Notes: generated by a model not told the origin, from the sequence alone. A stretch of 64,000 nucleotides of DNA from Bdellovibrio reynosensis (GCF_022814725.1 NZ_CP093442.1:2480001-2544000), one strand, 5' to 3'. Shown: positions 1-10,801, counted from the stretch's first letter. Made by a program: numbers and translations.

Positions 1-1449
1 TTTCACCGATGAAGCGGATTCTAAGGCAAAAGCCACGTCCAACATTTTTTGTTCTTCAAAGTGACATGCGGTTAATTGAATACCGATTGGCAGGCCGTCT
101 TGGGATAATCCAAATGGCACGCTCATTCCCGGTAAACCCGCGAGATTTGTAGAGGTCGTAAAGATATCGTTTAAATACATTTCTAAAGGATCATCAATGC
201 GTTCACCGAGTTTAAATGCCGGTGCTGTTGTAACCGGGCTTAAAATCACGTCGCATTTTTTGAACGCCTCTAAATACTGATTGGTGATCAGGCGGCGCAC
301 TTGGCCAGCTTTGTTGTAGTAAGCATCATAGTAGCCACTTGATAAGCAGTAAGTGCCAAGCATAATACGACGCTTTACTTCTGCACCAAATCCTTCGCCG
401 CGAGTTTTTCCGTAAAACTCATCAAGCTCGATGGCTGAAAGATTTTTAAAGTCTGCTCGGTAGCCGTACTTCACACCATCATAGCGAGCTAAGTTTGATG
501 AGGCTTCACTAGCGGCAACTAGGTAATAAACCGGAACCGCCATCTCGGTAAGTGGAACAGAAACTTCAACAATCTCTGCCCCCATTTGTTTTAAAGTCTC
601 TATGGATTTTTCCACAGTCTTTTGCACATCTGGATGAAGGCTTCCTGCCATGTTTTCTTTTTTTATACCGATCTTAAGGCCTTTGATATCAGACTTCAGA
701 CTTTTGCTCCACGCCGGCACTTGTTTTTGCGTGGTTGTCGAATCGTTTTCGTCAAAACCAGAAATAACTTCTAGGGTAAGGGCTGCATCTTTCACACTTG
801 ATACCATGGGCCCCGCTTGATCTAACGAAGACGCATAGGCAATGATACCGTAACGACTTACACGGCCATAGGTTGGTTTAACACCGACAATCCCACAGAA
901 GCTTGCTGGCTGACGAATAGATCCACCGGTATCAGTACCGATTGTTCCAGCGACTAAGCGTGCTGCTTGTGCCGCTGCTGATCCACCAGATGATCCACCA
1001 GGAACACATTCTAAGTTCCATGGATTTTTCACTGATCCATGAAATGAAGTTTCATTTGATGAACCCATAGCGAATTCATCTTGATTCAATTTTCCTAATA
1101 CAACCACACCCGCCTTTTTTAAGCGCGCAACCACCGTTGCATCATAGGGCGGAATAAAGTTTTCTAAAATCTTAGAACCCGCTGTGGTTCTAATGCCTTT
1201 AGTACAAAGCATTTCTTTAATTCCAAAGGGCACACCAGCCATCGGACCCACGTCTTCACCTTTAGCAATGCGCGCATCAATTTCCGCGGCATCGCTTAAA
1301 GAGTTAGGATTGATGGAAGTAAAAGAATTTAATTTTCTATCCAAAGTTTCAATACGTGTCTGAAAGTGTTGCGCCACTTCCTTTGCACTTACTGATTTAT
1401 TTTTTACGGCATCAGCAATTTCACTGATCGAGGCAAATGTTAAATCCAT
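1..1449 (-). CDS. gatA: Glutamyl-tRNA(Gln) amidotransferase subunit A (3' end cut by window)
   Basis: Catalytic amidase subunit of the GatCAB complex, which converts misacylated Glu-tRNA(Gln) or Asp-tRNA(Asn) to the amidated form in the cytoplasm. I translated it by hand: the frame is open from the ATG at 1449 to base 1, giving 483 residues without a stop, close to the usual family length, so only a few C-terminal codons should be missing. The amidase-signature triad is visible: Lys78 in GVPFGIKEM, the Ser-rich loop GGSSGGSAAA at about 151-160, and the nucleophile Ser178 in TDTGGSIRQP. It follows gatC by 11 bases on the same strand, as in most gatCA operons. gatB is not in the window. Identification is secure from the motifs and the gatC neighbour. 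Confidence 0.97.
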   Translation of the reverse strand, partial: MDLTFASISEIADAVKNKSVSAKEVAQHFQTRIETLDRKLNSFTSINPNSLSDAAEIDARIAKGEDVGPMAGVPFGIKEMLCTKGIRTTAGSKILENFIPPYDATVVARLKKAGVVVLGKLNQDEFAMGSSNETSFHGSVKNPWNLECVPGGSSGGSAAAQAARLVAGTIGTDTGGSIRQPASFCGIVGVKPTYGRVSRYGIIAYASSLDQAGPMVSSVKDAALTLEVISGFDENDSTTTQKQVPAWSKSLKSDIKGLKIGIKKENMAGSLHPDVQKTVEKSIETLKQMGAEIVEVSVPLTEMAVPVYYLVAASEASSNLARYDGVKYGYRADFKNLSAIELDEFYGKTRGEGFGAEVKRRIMLGTYCLSSGYYDAYYNKAGQVRRLITNQYLEAFKKCDVILSPVTTAPAFKLGERIDDPLEMYLNDIFTTSTNLAGLPGMSVPFGLSQDGLPIGIQLTACHFEEQKMLDVAFALESASSVK

Positions 1450-1460
1450 TTTTTTAGTCC

Positions 1461-1742
1461 TTAAACAACAGGTGGAACTTTAAATAGGTTGCCAGCACGC
1501 GAAGGAGCGTTGGCCGTCATATCTTCAGCGGTGAAACTTTGTTTCACTTCATCTTCCCGCCAATAGGCTTCAATTTCCGTGGGAGTGATCAGAGGCTCTA
1601 AGCCTGCGGTATTAATTTTTGAGATCTGCTCAAAGTGACCTAACGCCTTGGCCAGTTGTGTGCTGTATTCTTCAGCTTCCTGGTCGCTTACATGTAAACG
1701 TGCAAGCTTGGCGATATGCTCAATGGTTTTCTTGTCAATCAT
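1461..1742 (-). CDS. gatC: Glutamyl-tRNA(Gln) amidotransferase subunit C
   Basis: Small subunit that wraps around GatA and stabilises the GatCAB amidotransferase. The 93-residue product begins MIDKKTIEHIAKLARL, the typical GatC N-terminal helix, and ends NLFKVPPVV, the conserved C-terminus that docks on GatA. The frame is open further upstream (to 1796), but a GAAGGAG Shine-Dalgarno sequence lies at good distance only from the ATG at 1742; an ATG two codons earlier sits too close to it, so 1742 was chosen. It is transcribed before gatA and diverges from ligA, with about 100 bases between the two start codons that must hold both promoters. Confidence 0.95.
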   Translation of the reverse strand: MIDKKTIEHIAKLARLHVSDQEAEEYSTQLAKALGHFEQISKINTAGLEPLITPTEIEAYWREDEVKQSFTAEDMTANAPSRAGNLFKVPPVV

Positions 1743-1839
1743 GGGCATTTCTCCTTCACAAAAAATAAAAGTAATCAAAAAACATAACTCAGTCACTCTT
1801 AGGGCGATGCATCTTTTCCAGACTGGACCTTAATGATAG

Positions 1840-3849
<2,010 letters not shown>

Positions 3850-3850
3850 A

Positions 3851-3883
3851 AATAAAAAACCCACGGTTTTTACGCCGTGGGGT
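3851..3883 (-). terminator. Intrinsic terminator for the histone gene
   Basis: A seven-base-pair stem CCCACGG/CCGTGGG (3860-3866 with 3875-3881) with an eight-base loop. On the minus strand it is followed by a run of T residues (the A-rich stretch 3851-3859), so it best serves the leftward histone gene. It also lies directly behind the ligA stop and may block read-through from that side. Confidence 0.8.
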
Positions 3884-3907
3884 CTAATTTCTTAGATACA
3901 CATCAAA

Positions 3908-4102
3908 TTAAAGATGGTCGATAACGATATCGCGAGCCATAACAGTTTTACGACCGTCAGCTTTTGCGCTCTCGATACCTTTCAAGCAAAGTTGCTCGAT
4001 AGCTTTGCTAAGTACATCAATTGTCTCAGCAGAAGTGTTCATTTGACCTTTATCTTTGATGAGTTTTTTCACTTTGCTTGTCACTACAAGTACGTCTGCC
4101 AT
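3908..4102 (-). CDS. Bacterial histone-fold DNA-binding protein (HBb/Bd0055-like)
   Basis: A 64-residue protein that is a single bare histone fold. The visible pattern is helix 1 VTSKVKKLIKDKG, loop QMNTS, long helix 2 AETIDVLSKAIEQLCLKG to about residue 48, loop RKTV and helix 3 MARDIVIDHL. The RKTVMARDI stretch matches the loop 2/helix 3 signature RKTVkaeDI of archaeal histones. Established knowledge: B. bacteriovorus HD100 encodes such a protein (Bd0055, HBb), reported as an abundant chromatin component whose dimers bind DNA in an unconventional way. The start has a GGAGAGG ribosome site seven bases upstream. Inference: this is the HBb orthologue and acts as a nucleoid-compacting dimer; it may be essential, as reported for HD100. 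It stands alone between ligA and a phosphoesterase gene, with its own terminator. Confidence 0.93.
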   Translation of the reverse strand: MADVLVVTSKVKKLIKDKGQMNTSAETIDVLSKAIEQLCLKGIESAKADGRKTVMARDIVIDHL

Positions 4103-4191
4103 GATTAAACCTCTCCATCCATGTTATTGAAACAGTAAAAAGGGTTGCATAGGGTCAAGAAATTGACAATATGAAATCTTCTTGCGGCGCA

Positions 4192-5667
4192 CTAATTATT
4201 TGATGAACTTCCACGTCCTGGGTTCGTCATCAGCTCTGACTTGCCATCCATAAATCTAAAAAGTTCAGCTTGTCGGGTCCCCTGTTCACCCGGAGAAAGC
4301 CACACGTAGGTTTTTTGATCAAGGGGCTTTGTGCATTCCACATCTAAGAACGCCGGTGACCAACAGCCACTGTTAAGGTGTTCCACTGATCCAATGATTT
4401 CATGGCGGGTCTGGTGTGTATGACCAAAAACAATCCGGTGTACCTTCGTGATGGCACTAGCCATTGCTAACACCCGATCATCCGGCTCTTTGTAGCCAGA
4501 AACGAGCGAAGTCACTGACTTGCTGTAAAATAAGAAGAAGGGCAGCAACAAAAATAACGGAATAAACGCCCAAAAAAACGACACTTCGTAAACGGAGCGA
4601 ACAAAGACCATTAGTTGAAAGATTAAAAAGAAGGTCACGAAAATCATAAACGCACGATCTAACCATAGTTCGCGCGCTAGCAAAAATGGATTACTTGCAG
4701 CCGGTGCTACAAAGAGTTCTTTAAGTTCACGCACCATGCGCGGTTCAGCGTTTGATTTTTGCGCAATCAAGGCAACACGATCTTCAATCTTTAAAGGATT
4801 TCTGATCGGCGCAGCCAAGCGGTCAAAGAAAGAGTGAATCAAAGTCATCACTGCCCCCCAAAACCAAGTTAAGACAAGAAGTGGTTGGGCGCGGGCCACG
4901 TACCTAAAGAAAAAGCGAATGTATTCAGGCAAAGTCATGATGTAGTTACTATCAACATGGGGATTAAAAAATCCCATACCGTTCATTATGTAACGACAAG
5001 CCAAGTTCCCAAACGGCAGCTTTAGTGAAACGTAGTTATAACCACGCACAAAGGGGTTGATTGGGTCTTCACACATACAATACGGGTCGTATTGATTGCC
5101 ATGCTCAATCAAAGTGTCTTGGTTGCTGATGTAAAACCATTCTGCAAAACGAACTTCATGGCGCTTGTGATCCGGCAGGTTCAGGTGTTTAAAAATTTCT
5201 TCCTGCACCTGGGGGAAATGCAATTCTAAATCATGATTACCGATAACGAAAACGGCACGATTTCCGCGCAGAATGAATTCACGCAAAGTATTTACGAAAT
5301 CGACATGATCCTTAAGAATCATTTCAATCTTATAGCGAGAACGTTCTTCCCGTGGATATAAACCGCGCTGACGCTCTAACCACTCTACGTGAAACACCGG
5401 TTCTTTAGGGACGCTGGTAACGCTGTCAAAATCAAAGATGTCGCCGTTAAGAATCAGTTCAACGGGCGCGCCCTGCGCTTTGTCTTCGATGTGTTTAACG
5501 AATTGGGTAAAGGTATCGTCAAAGAAAAATTGCCGAGTTTTAAACTTCTTCCACAAGGGATACTTCGGATTAATAGGTTCCGCCTCACACAAGTGCAAAT
5601 CACTGATTATGGCAGTGTGTGTGGCATTTTTGAAATCAGGAAAAGCTTGTGAAAAAGAAGTGGGCAA
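4192..5667 (-). CDS. Membrane-associated calcineurin-like metallophosphoesterase
   Basis: The 491-residue product carries the dinuclear-metal phosphoesterase motifs in order: SDLHL (about 22-26), GDIFDF (about 75), GNHDLELH (about 140) and GHTHQTRHE (about 415). This layout is close to the UDP-2,3-diacylglucosamine hydrolase (LpxH) branch. Unlike plain LpxH (about 240 residues) it has an insertion of well over 100 residues with two or three hydrophobic segments near 330-390 (FMIFVTFFLIFQLMVF; FFWAFIPLFLLLPFFLFY), so it is probably membrane-bound. The start is a TTG at 5667 with a strong GGGAGGA five bases upstream; no in-frame ATG comes before the first motif. The start region overlaps the divergent murD. 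The substrate cannot be deduced. Confidence 0.85.
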   Translation of the reverse strand: MPTSFSQAFPDFKNATHTAIISDLHLCEAEPINPKYPLWKKFKTRQFFFDDTFTQFVKHIEDKAQGAPVELILNGDIFDFDSVTSVPKEPVFHVEWLERQRGLYPREERSRYKIEMILKDHVDFVNTLREFILRGNRAVFVIGNHDLELHFPQVQEEIFKHLNLPDHKRHEVRFAEWFYISNQDTLIEHGNQYDPYCMCEDPINPFVRGYNYVSLKLPFGNLACRYIMNGMGFFNPHVDSNYIMTLPEYIRFFFRYVARAQPLLVLTWFWGAVMTLIHSFFDRLAAPIRNPLKIEDRVALIAQKSNAEPRMVRELKELFVAPAASNPFLLARELWLDRAFMIFVTFFLIFQLMVFVRSVYEVSFFWAFIPLFLLLPFFLFYSKSVTSLVSGYKEPDDRVLAMASAITKVHRIVFGHTHQTRHEIIGSVEHLNSGCWSPAFLDVECTKPLDQKTYVWLSPGEQGTRQAELFRFMDGKSELMTNPGRGSSSNN

Positions 5668-7004
5668 ATCTTCCTCCCAAGAATATGATCGTGCAGATGA
5701 ACGAATTTATCAAGAACCTGAAAACTCCAATAGCAATAGTCGGTATGGGTAAAAGTGGCGAAGCAACTAGACGTCTGCTTTTACAACTGGGATTTGCCTC
5801 AGATTCAATTCTTACTTTCGACGTCAAACTTGAAACGGCAGACTTTAAAGACCCCGATTCGCTGATGACTGAAGCTAGACCACAAACTCTGGTGGTTTCC
5901 CCAGGGGTTCCCTTAAGTGCTGGTTGGATCACCAAAGCGCGCGAGCAAGGCACGAAAATCACAAGTGAAATCTCACTTGCTTCGTCTTGTTTAACCAGTG
6001 AAAAATTAATGGGTGTGACGGGTTCAGTAGGAAAAAGCACGACGGTTTCACTTTTAGGTGCCGGATTAGAGTCCTTTTCTAAAAGTGGCTTTATCGGCGG
6101 AAATCTGGGATTTCCTTTTGCCGATTATACGGCTGATGTTCTTGAAGGCAAACGTCCGCGAGCGGATTGGGTGGTCTTGGAACTTTCAAGCTATCAACTT
6201 GAAAACTGTGAAAACTTAAAACTCGACTATTCCGCGATTACTTATTTCACCTCTAATCATCTAGAACGATACGACAACCTAGAACATTATTATCGTACAA
6301 AGTGGAATATCCTTTCGTTGACTAAAAACTCCATGTTTTTAAATAGCGAAGGTGGCGATCTGATTGAGTACTTTAAGAAAAATGGTGATGGCGAACAAAT
6401 CAAGGTCATTTCAAAAAATGATCCTGATCTAGCAAGCTACCAACTTGAAAAAGCTCAACTAATTGGTCAACACAATCAGGATAACCTGGCACTTGCTTCA
6501 GCACTTGCCATTGCTGCGGGCTGGCCTCAACAAGCCATTGAAGGAATGAAATCATTTAAAGGCTTAGCCCATCGCTTAGAAAACTTAGGCTACATTAATG
6601 GCATTCGTTTTATCAACGACAGTAAAGCTACAGCAATGGACAGCGTGCTGATCGCCACCACTGCAGCCTTTGACACCTTAGAAAATGGTGGAAAGCTTTA
6701 CCTGCTTTTAGGCGGAAGAGACAAAAATCTTCCCTGGCAGGATTTAATTCCGCTTAACAAATTACAAGGTGTAGAGTTTATTTTCTTTGGTGAATGCAGA
6801 GAAATTGCTCAGAAAAAGTCCGCTTTGCCGGGACCTTCTTTTGCGCATCTTTCTGAAGCTTTAGAAGACACTTTCAAGAAAGCTAAGAAAACCGACACGG
6901 TTTTATTAAGCCCAGGTGGAACAAGCTTAGACGAATTTAAATCCTTTGAAGACCGTGGAAATTTCTTTAAGAAAAAAATCGAAGAGTTTTCAAAAACTAT
7001 CTAA
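5649..7004 (+). CDS. murD: UDP-N-acetylmuramoyl-L-alanine--D-glutamate ligase
   Basis: Adds D-glutamate to UDP-MurNAc-L-alanine in cytoplasmic peptidoglycan precursor synthesis. It has the N-terminal Rossmann-like motif IAIVGMGKSG, the Mur ligase ATP loop GVTGSVGKSTT, the central ELSSYQLE segment, then HRLE and FINDSKATAMDS, all diagnostic of MurD. Length 451 is normal. Start choice is uncertain: the GTG at 5649 has AGGA seven bases upstream but overlaps the divergent phosphoesterase gene by 19 bases. ATGs at 5685 and 5697 (MNEFIKNLK) fit the family N-terminus better but lack a clear ribosome site. Its 3' end overlaps the convergent next gene by eight bases. It stands alone, outside any mur/fts cluster in this window. 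Confidence 0.93.
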   Translation: MKKKWANLPPKNMIVQMNEFIKNLKTPIAIVGMGKSGEATRRLLLQLGFASDSILTFDVKLETADFKDPDSLMTEARPQTLVVSPGVPLSAGWITKAREQGTKITSEISLASSCLTSEKLMGVTGSVGKSTTVSLLGAGLESFSKSGFIGGNLGFPFADYTADVLEGKRPRADWVVLELSSYQLENCENLKLDYSAITYFTSNHLERYDNLEHYYRTKWNILSLTKNSMFLNSEGGDLIEYFKKNGDGEQIKVISKNDPDLASYQLEKAQLIGQHNQDNLALASALAIAAGWPQQAIEGMKSFKGLAHRLENLGYINGIRFINDSKATAMDSVLIATTAAFDTLENGGKLYLLLGGRDKNLPWQDLIPLNKLQGVEFIFFGECREIAQKKSALPGPSFAHLSEALEDTFKKAKKTDTVLLSPGGTSLDEFKSFEDRGNFFKKKIEEFSKTI

Positions 7005-9126
7005 ACGACAACACGGATAGCGAATTAGCATCCACCGGCAATACGCGGGAGTATATTCTTCCGCTTCTTTGCCCTAGAACCACAACCTCGTGGGTGTCTT
7101 CAGGAACGTTATAAATAATAAATCCACCACCAGCGATACCTTTGCCAGTTTGAAGAATTCGTCCTTGCATATCGAAGTACACAATAAATCTTGATTCAAA
7201 GTTATCGTAAGCCGCTAAATGCACTTCAAAATCTTCATCCGGAACAAAGCCGACGATAAACCCCGAGGTTGGCGTATCATCGATTTTCAAATAAGTCTTA
7301 ATTGAATTCAGCCACGGCCACTGCACTAAAGGTAAATGCAGGAAGCTGTCTGTATCGTTATATAAATACCTTGCCGCCACATAATCAGAGCCTTCAGGTT
7401 GAACACGCATCATACCAATACGCGCGATAGAAGGAAGTGTAACTGTGGTGACACCATTTTCAACGTTCACATCGTTAGTTAAGCTTTGCAACGTGACGAC
7501 AGCGTTTTTGGCTTCACCGGTAAAGGCATCAAACACTCTTAATGGCACAGATTCATTGCGAATCGTGGCATCGATATTTCCTTCAGCCAAAGCACCTTCA
7601 TCAACCACGACATTCATATAACCAAATATCGCATTTGATCTTACAGCTAATAATGAATGAAACCCTGGATTTGCGCCGATGAAAGCATAAAGTCCATTTT
7701 CACCGGTGGACTTCAGCGTCGGATCCGGAAGCATAAACTGATTAAAATAAATCGGCACTAAGCTTGGATCTGATTCGACGCTGACTTCGATTCCTGAAAC
7801 TGTTTTTCCATCCAGGCTGACTTTACCCCAGATGATTGTTTCATGGTTTTCAAAAGACTGATTGCGCTGTTGGGAAACGATATCCAAAAGGGCATTTATC
7901 ATGCTTTCAGGGAAAAGCTGGGTTTTAAATTCAGCACCAGAAAGAATGATGGCTGAAGTTTGCAAATGATTCGGAGCTGCCGCACGAAGAACAGTACTAG
8001 AACCCTTCGCCACATTATCCATGGATGCATATCCATCTTTTTTAACGCTGATTTCACTGACACCTTTTACGAAGGTGGCGCGCGTACTAGATGGGGCGAC
8101 ATCATTCGGCTTAGAATTATAAGCACTTGCAATGATCCCAGCAAAGTCAGGACGGGGAGCGATTTTGATTGCGGGCCCTTGCACAGATTTTTCTTCGCTA
8201 CTGATAAGTCGACTTAACTTAAATGAACCTTCACCTAAAGTTTTTCCGTCTTTATCTACTAAACGGGCAACCACAGAGCCTGAAGTGTCTTCAACATCGA
8301 TATTATAAAGACCCTTAATCAGATCGACGCGTCCTAGTTCCTTTAAAACACCTTCATCGTTACGACGAATTTCAATATGATGTTCATTTGTGATCGCAAG
8401 ACCACCGGTGATCTCAAGTGGGCCGACGATGGATTTTCCCAAAGCGCGTTCTTCAATTAAAGAATTTGCTGGAGAAAATGACGATTCATTATCGACGCCA
8501 GTTTCAGCACTTGGTTTTCCAGGGAATTGCACCTTCGGACCAGGAAGTTGTGTTTTGTTTCCTGCACCAGCAACGTAAACATTTTTTGCCGGAGCCGAGT
8601 GAACTAACACTCCGGACTTTTCTAAAACTTCCTTAGCCATGTCAGACCACGTAGGCACAGTCCAATCTTGGCCAAGAACCTCACTGCGTCTTTGTGCTTC
8701 TTGTAGGCGTAAAGCTTGTTTCGCAGGAAGCTGATCAATCCATTGTCCTGAATCTGCTTCCGCTACATTTTGCGAATCAAAGTTTATTCTTTCGACGCTT
8801 TTCTGCAACACCATTTCTGGAAGCGCCACTTTTTTGCTGAATACCGGAGTTGAAGAATTTCTTTCAACTGCCAAGGTCAGTGGCTTCAATTGCTCGATGC
8901 GTGCCCATTCAGACAGATCTTTTTCAGATTCTAATACTTCTTCGAAAGCGATGTGAGGAGGGGAGTTTTTTTGCGCCTTGATCGTTAAGGCTTCATAAAT
9001 AGGAATGAACTTCAAGCCACCGAGATGGCTTGGCCAGCAAAAGCTTAAGGCTAATACTGCCAGCGGGATAATCCGCTTAAGTCGCATTCCTTGCAACGAC
9101 AACCTCTTAATTTTAAGGATAGTCAC
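6997..9126 (-). CDS. Large exported protein of unknown function
   Basis: A 709-residue protein I do not recognise by name. It begins with a signal-like segment (RLKRIIPLAVLALSFCW). The middle and C-terminal parts read as beta-rich extracellular modules: GPLEITGGLAITNEHHIEIRR, a carboxypeptidase-regulatory-like stretch (KVSLDGKTVSGIEVSVES... ENGLYAFIGANPGFHSLLAVR) and a C-terminal region ending RSGRIYSRVLPVDANSLSVLSFR. No catalytic motif is evident, so a surface or periplasmic structural/adhesion role is only a guess. The GTG at 9126 is the longest start; a TTG ten codons in, preceded by AAGAGG, or the following ATG (MRLKR) would give a better signal peptide. It precedes a small lipoprotein gene only in genomic order and has a promoter-sized gap of about 24 bases behind that gene. 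Confidence 0.6.
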   Translation of the reverse strand: MTILKIKRLSLQGMRLKRIIPLAVLALSFCWPSHLGGLKFIPIYEALTIKAQKNSPPHIAFEEVLESEKDLSEWARIEQLKPLTLAVERNSSTPVFSKKVALPEMVLQKSVERINFDSQNVAEADSGQWIDQLPAKQALRLQEAQRRSEVLGQDWTVPTWSDMAKEVLEKSGVLVHSAPAKNVYVAGAGNKTQLPGPKVQFPGKPSAETGVDNESSFSPANSLIEERALGKSIVGPLEITGGLAITNEHHIEIRRNDEGVLKELGRVDLIKGLYNIDVEDTSGSVVARLVDKDGKTLGEGSFKLSRLISSEEKSVQGPAIKIAPRPDFAGIIASAYNSKPNDVAPSSTRATFVKGVSEISVKKDGYASMDNVAKGSSTVLRAAAPNHLQTSAIILSGAEFKTQLFPESMINALLDIVSQQRNQSFENHETIIWGKVSLDGKTVSGIEVSVESDPSLVPIYFNQFMLPDPTLKSTGENGLYAFIGANPGFHSLLAVRSNAIFGYMNVVVDEGALAEGNIDATIRNESVPLRVFDAFTGEAKNAVVTLQSLTNDVNVENGVTTVTLPSIARIGMMRVQPEGSDYVAARYLYNDTDSFLHLPLVQWPWLNSIKTYLKIDDTPTSGFIVGFVPDEDFEVHLAAYDNFESRFIVYFDMQGRILQTGKGIAGGGFIIYNVPEDTHEVVVLGQRSGRIYSRVLPVDANSLSVLSFR

Positions 9127-9149
9127 TTTTGACTACTCTTTAAGGGTAT

Positions 9150-9590
9150 TTAAAATGAGCGGAAGTCGTCAATGACGTTACGGGTGTCACGACTTTGGTT
9201 AAGCGCCTGTCTTAAGCGCTCAGCAAGGATTCCAGCTTTGTCGTCATCACGGTCAACAAGGTCAAAACCACCGTCTTCGTTTCGACCTTCGACTAGGACT
9301 TCAACCTGGACGTCATAGGGACGGCGGTCCCCAAGTATTGTCAAATGAGAGTAAAAACGCTCCTTTGCCATGTCCATCTTCTCTATCGACTTGTTTTTCT
9401 TGTCATAAAACTGGGAAACGATTTCTCGACCATTCTGACTGATCGAGCGAGGTTCGCCGATAACTCCAACAATCACCCGTCTGGTTTCACTGACACTCAG
9501 CGGAGTTTCCCGTAAGATCACTCCGCCAGTCGTGCAACTAGACAAAAGAACAGTCGATAAAAAAAGACAGCTAACAAAGAAATGTTTCAT
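9150..9590 (-). CDS. Predicted lipoprotein of unknown function
   Basis: A 146-residue protein with a textbook type II signal: charged n-region MKHFF, hydrophobic core and lipobox LLSSC, with the acylated cysteine at about residue 19. The mature part is highly charged (QFYDKKNKSIEKMDMAKERFYSH; VEGRNEDGGFDLVDRDDDK) and ends RDTRNVIDDFRSF; no family was recognised. The start codon overlaps the stop of the transaldolase gene (TAATG), so the two are translationally coupled and probably co-transcribed. A periplasm-facing outer-membrane lipoprotein is likely; the function is unknown. Confidence 0.75.
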   Translation of the reverse strand: MKHFFVSCLFLSTVLLSSCTTGGVILRETPLSVSETRRVIVGVIGEPRSISQNGREIVSQFYDKKNKSIEKMDMAKERFYSHLTILGDRRPYDVQVEVLVEGRNEDGGFDLVDRDDDKAGILAERLRQALNQSRDTRNVIDDFRSF

Positions 9591-10237
9591 TATTTCTTCT
9601 GAGCCTTGTTCCAGTCGTCCATGAATAATTTGATACCTTTGTCAGTCAAAGGATGATGAGTCATTTGCTGCATTACCTTAAATGGAATTGTCGCGATATC
9701 AGCACCCATTTCAGCGGCAATTTGGATGTGCATTGGGCTGCGAACACTTGCAACTAGAACTTCAGTGTCGAAGTCATAGTTGTGGTACATCTGGATTACT
9801 TGATCCACCATTGTCATACCTTCAACACCAATATCATCTAAGCGTCCTACGAATGGCGAAACCATTGTCGCGCCAGCTTTAGCAGCAAGCAATGCCTGCA
9901 TTGGCGAGAAAACCAATGTAACGTTTGTTTTGATACCTTCAGATTTTAATTTTTTAACGGCGATCATTCCATCTTCAGTCATTGGAATTTTAACAACGAT
10001 ATTAGAAGCAAGTTTAGCTAGCTCTTTACCTTCGCGAATCATTTCTTCAGCTTGAAGACTGATTACTTCAGCCGAAACCGGGCCAGAAACTTCTTTACAG
10101 ATTTCTTTGATTACGTCATGAAATGGTTTTCCAGATTTTGCGATCAGTGATGGATTCGTAGTAACGCCATCAACCCATCCGCGCAGATTGGCTTGTCTAA
10201 TTTCTTCGATTTCAGCTGTATCAATGAAAAACTTCAT
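9590..10237 (-). CDS. tal: Transaldolase (fructose-6-phosphate aldolase-like, small type)
   Basis: A 215-residue TIM-barrel aldolase of the short transaldolase/FSA subfamily: [25 protein letters not shown], the Schiff-base lysine in NVVVKIPMT-type context ([11 protein letters not shown], about residue 85), [24 protein letters not shown] and ASVRSPMHI. Enzymes of this class either move dihydroxyacetone units in the non-oxidative pentose phosphate pathway or cleave fructose 6-phosphate; the sequence alone does not decide, and the annotation as transaldolase follows family convention. The start has GGAG seven bases upstream. It is followed by a coupled lipoprotein gene. It lies 54 bases downstream of the dap operon end and may be transcribed with it. 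Confidence 0.92.
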   Translation of the reverse strand: MKFFIDTAEIEEIRQANLRGWVDGVTTNPSLIAKSGKPFHDVIKEICKEVSGPVSAEVISLQAEEMIREGKELAKLASNIVVKIPMTEDGMIAVKKLKSEGIKTNVTLVFSPMQALLAAKAGATMVSPFVGRLDDIGVEGMTMVDQVIQMYHNYDFDTEVLVASVRSPMHIQIAAEMGADIATIPFKVMQQMTHHPLTDKGIKLFMDDWNKAQKK

Positions 10238-10291
10238 GAGGGGCTCCGTCTTAAAGATTAAAGGTACCCCAAATTTGTACGTTGCCTATTA

Positions 10292-10801
10292 TTAAAAATC
10301 AACCAGGCTTTTACCTTGAATAAAAAACTCTGCTTGCTGTGCTGGCGGCGCCGATCGAGAGATTTCACTAAGACTTTTCTGATAAATAGGATGCTCATAT
10401 TGAGGCCACGCTTCTGAGGAGCAGCGAATTATCAGCGGGTCTTGGTGCAGCATCGGATAAGGCAATGTCAGACGGGGCGACATCAAAATCTTATCATCGT
10501 AGGTTAACAAGATAAGTTCTGTTTTACCTTTTCGGTTCACACCTTGGCTACCTTCATCGGAAAGTGACATTACAAAGTACAACATCTGATCGACGCTCAT
10601 CTGCGATTCATAACGAACCACAAATTCAATATTGGCACTAAGATCTAAATGCTCTGGTGTCAGGTATCTTTTAAAAACTGATGAGATCGCTACGATCTCA
10701 CCAATTTCTGTAAATTGGCTTAAAAGGTTTTTTGCCTTTTCAATTCCACCCACTAAATCCAGGGCGATATGAATTAATGCCGAATGGCGGGTAGGGTTCA
10801 T
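10292..10801 (-). CDS. Degenerate HPPK (FolK)-family protein
   Basis: A 169-residue protein matching the overall plan of 6-hydroxymethyl-7,8-dihydropterin pyrophosphokinase: N-terminal IHIALDLVGGIEKAKNLL, then SSVFKRYLTPEHL, NIEFVVRYES and the late block MSPRLTLPYPMLHQDPLI. In active enzymes the magnesium-binding motif before that block reads R-x-L-D-L-D. Here the aligned stretch reads KTELILLTYDD, so at least the second metal-binding aspartate is replaced by isoleucine. I infer it is a FolK homologue that may have lost pyrophosphokinase activity or altered its chemistry. The start overlaps the dapB stop by four bases, so it is the last cistron of the ftsK-dap operon. Confidence 0.65.
   Translation of the reverse strand: MNPTRHSALIHIALDLVGGIEKAKNLLSQFTEIGEIVAISSVFKRYLTPEHLDLSANIEFVVRYESQMSVDQMLYFVMSLSDEGSQGVNRKGKTELILLTYDDKILMSPRLTLPYPMLHQDPLIIRCSSEAWPQYEHPIYQKSLSEISRSAPPAQQAEFFIQGKSLVDF

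Noticed and set aside
5385-5400. parS-like half-site in the phosphoesterase gene (ACGTGAAACAC)
   Set aside because: Only one arm matches; the other half is unrelated, so ParB binding is unlikely, unlike the perfect site at 63591.
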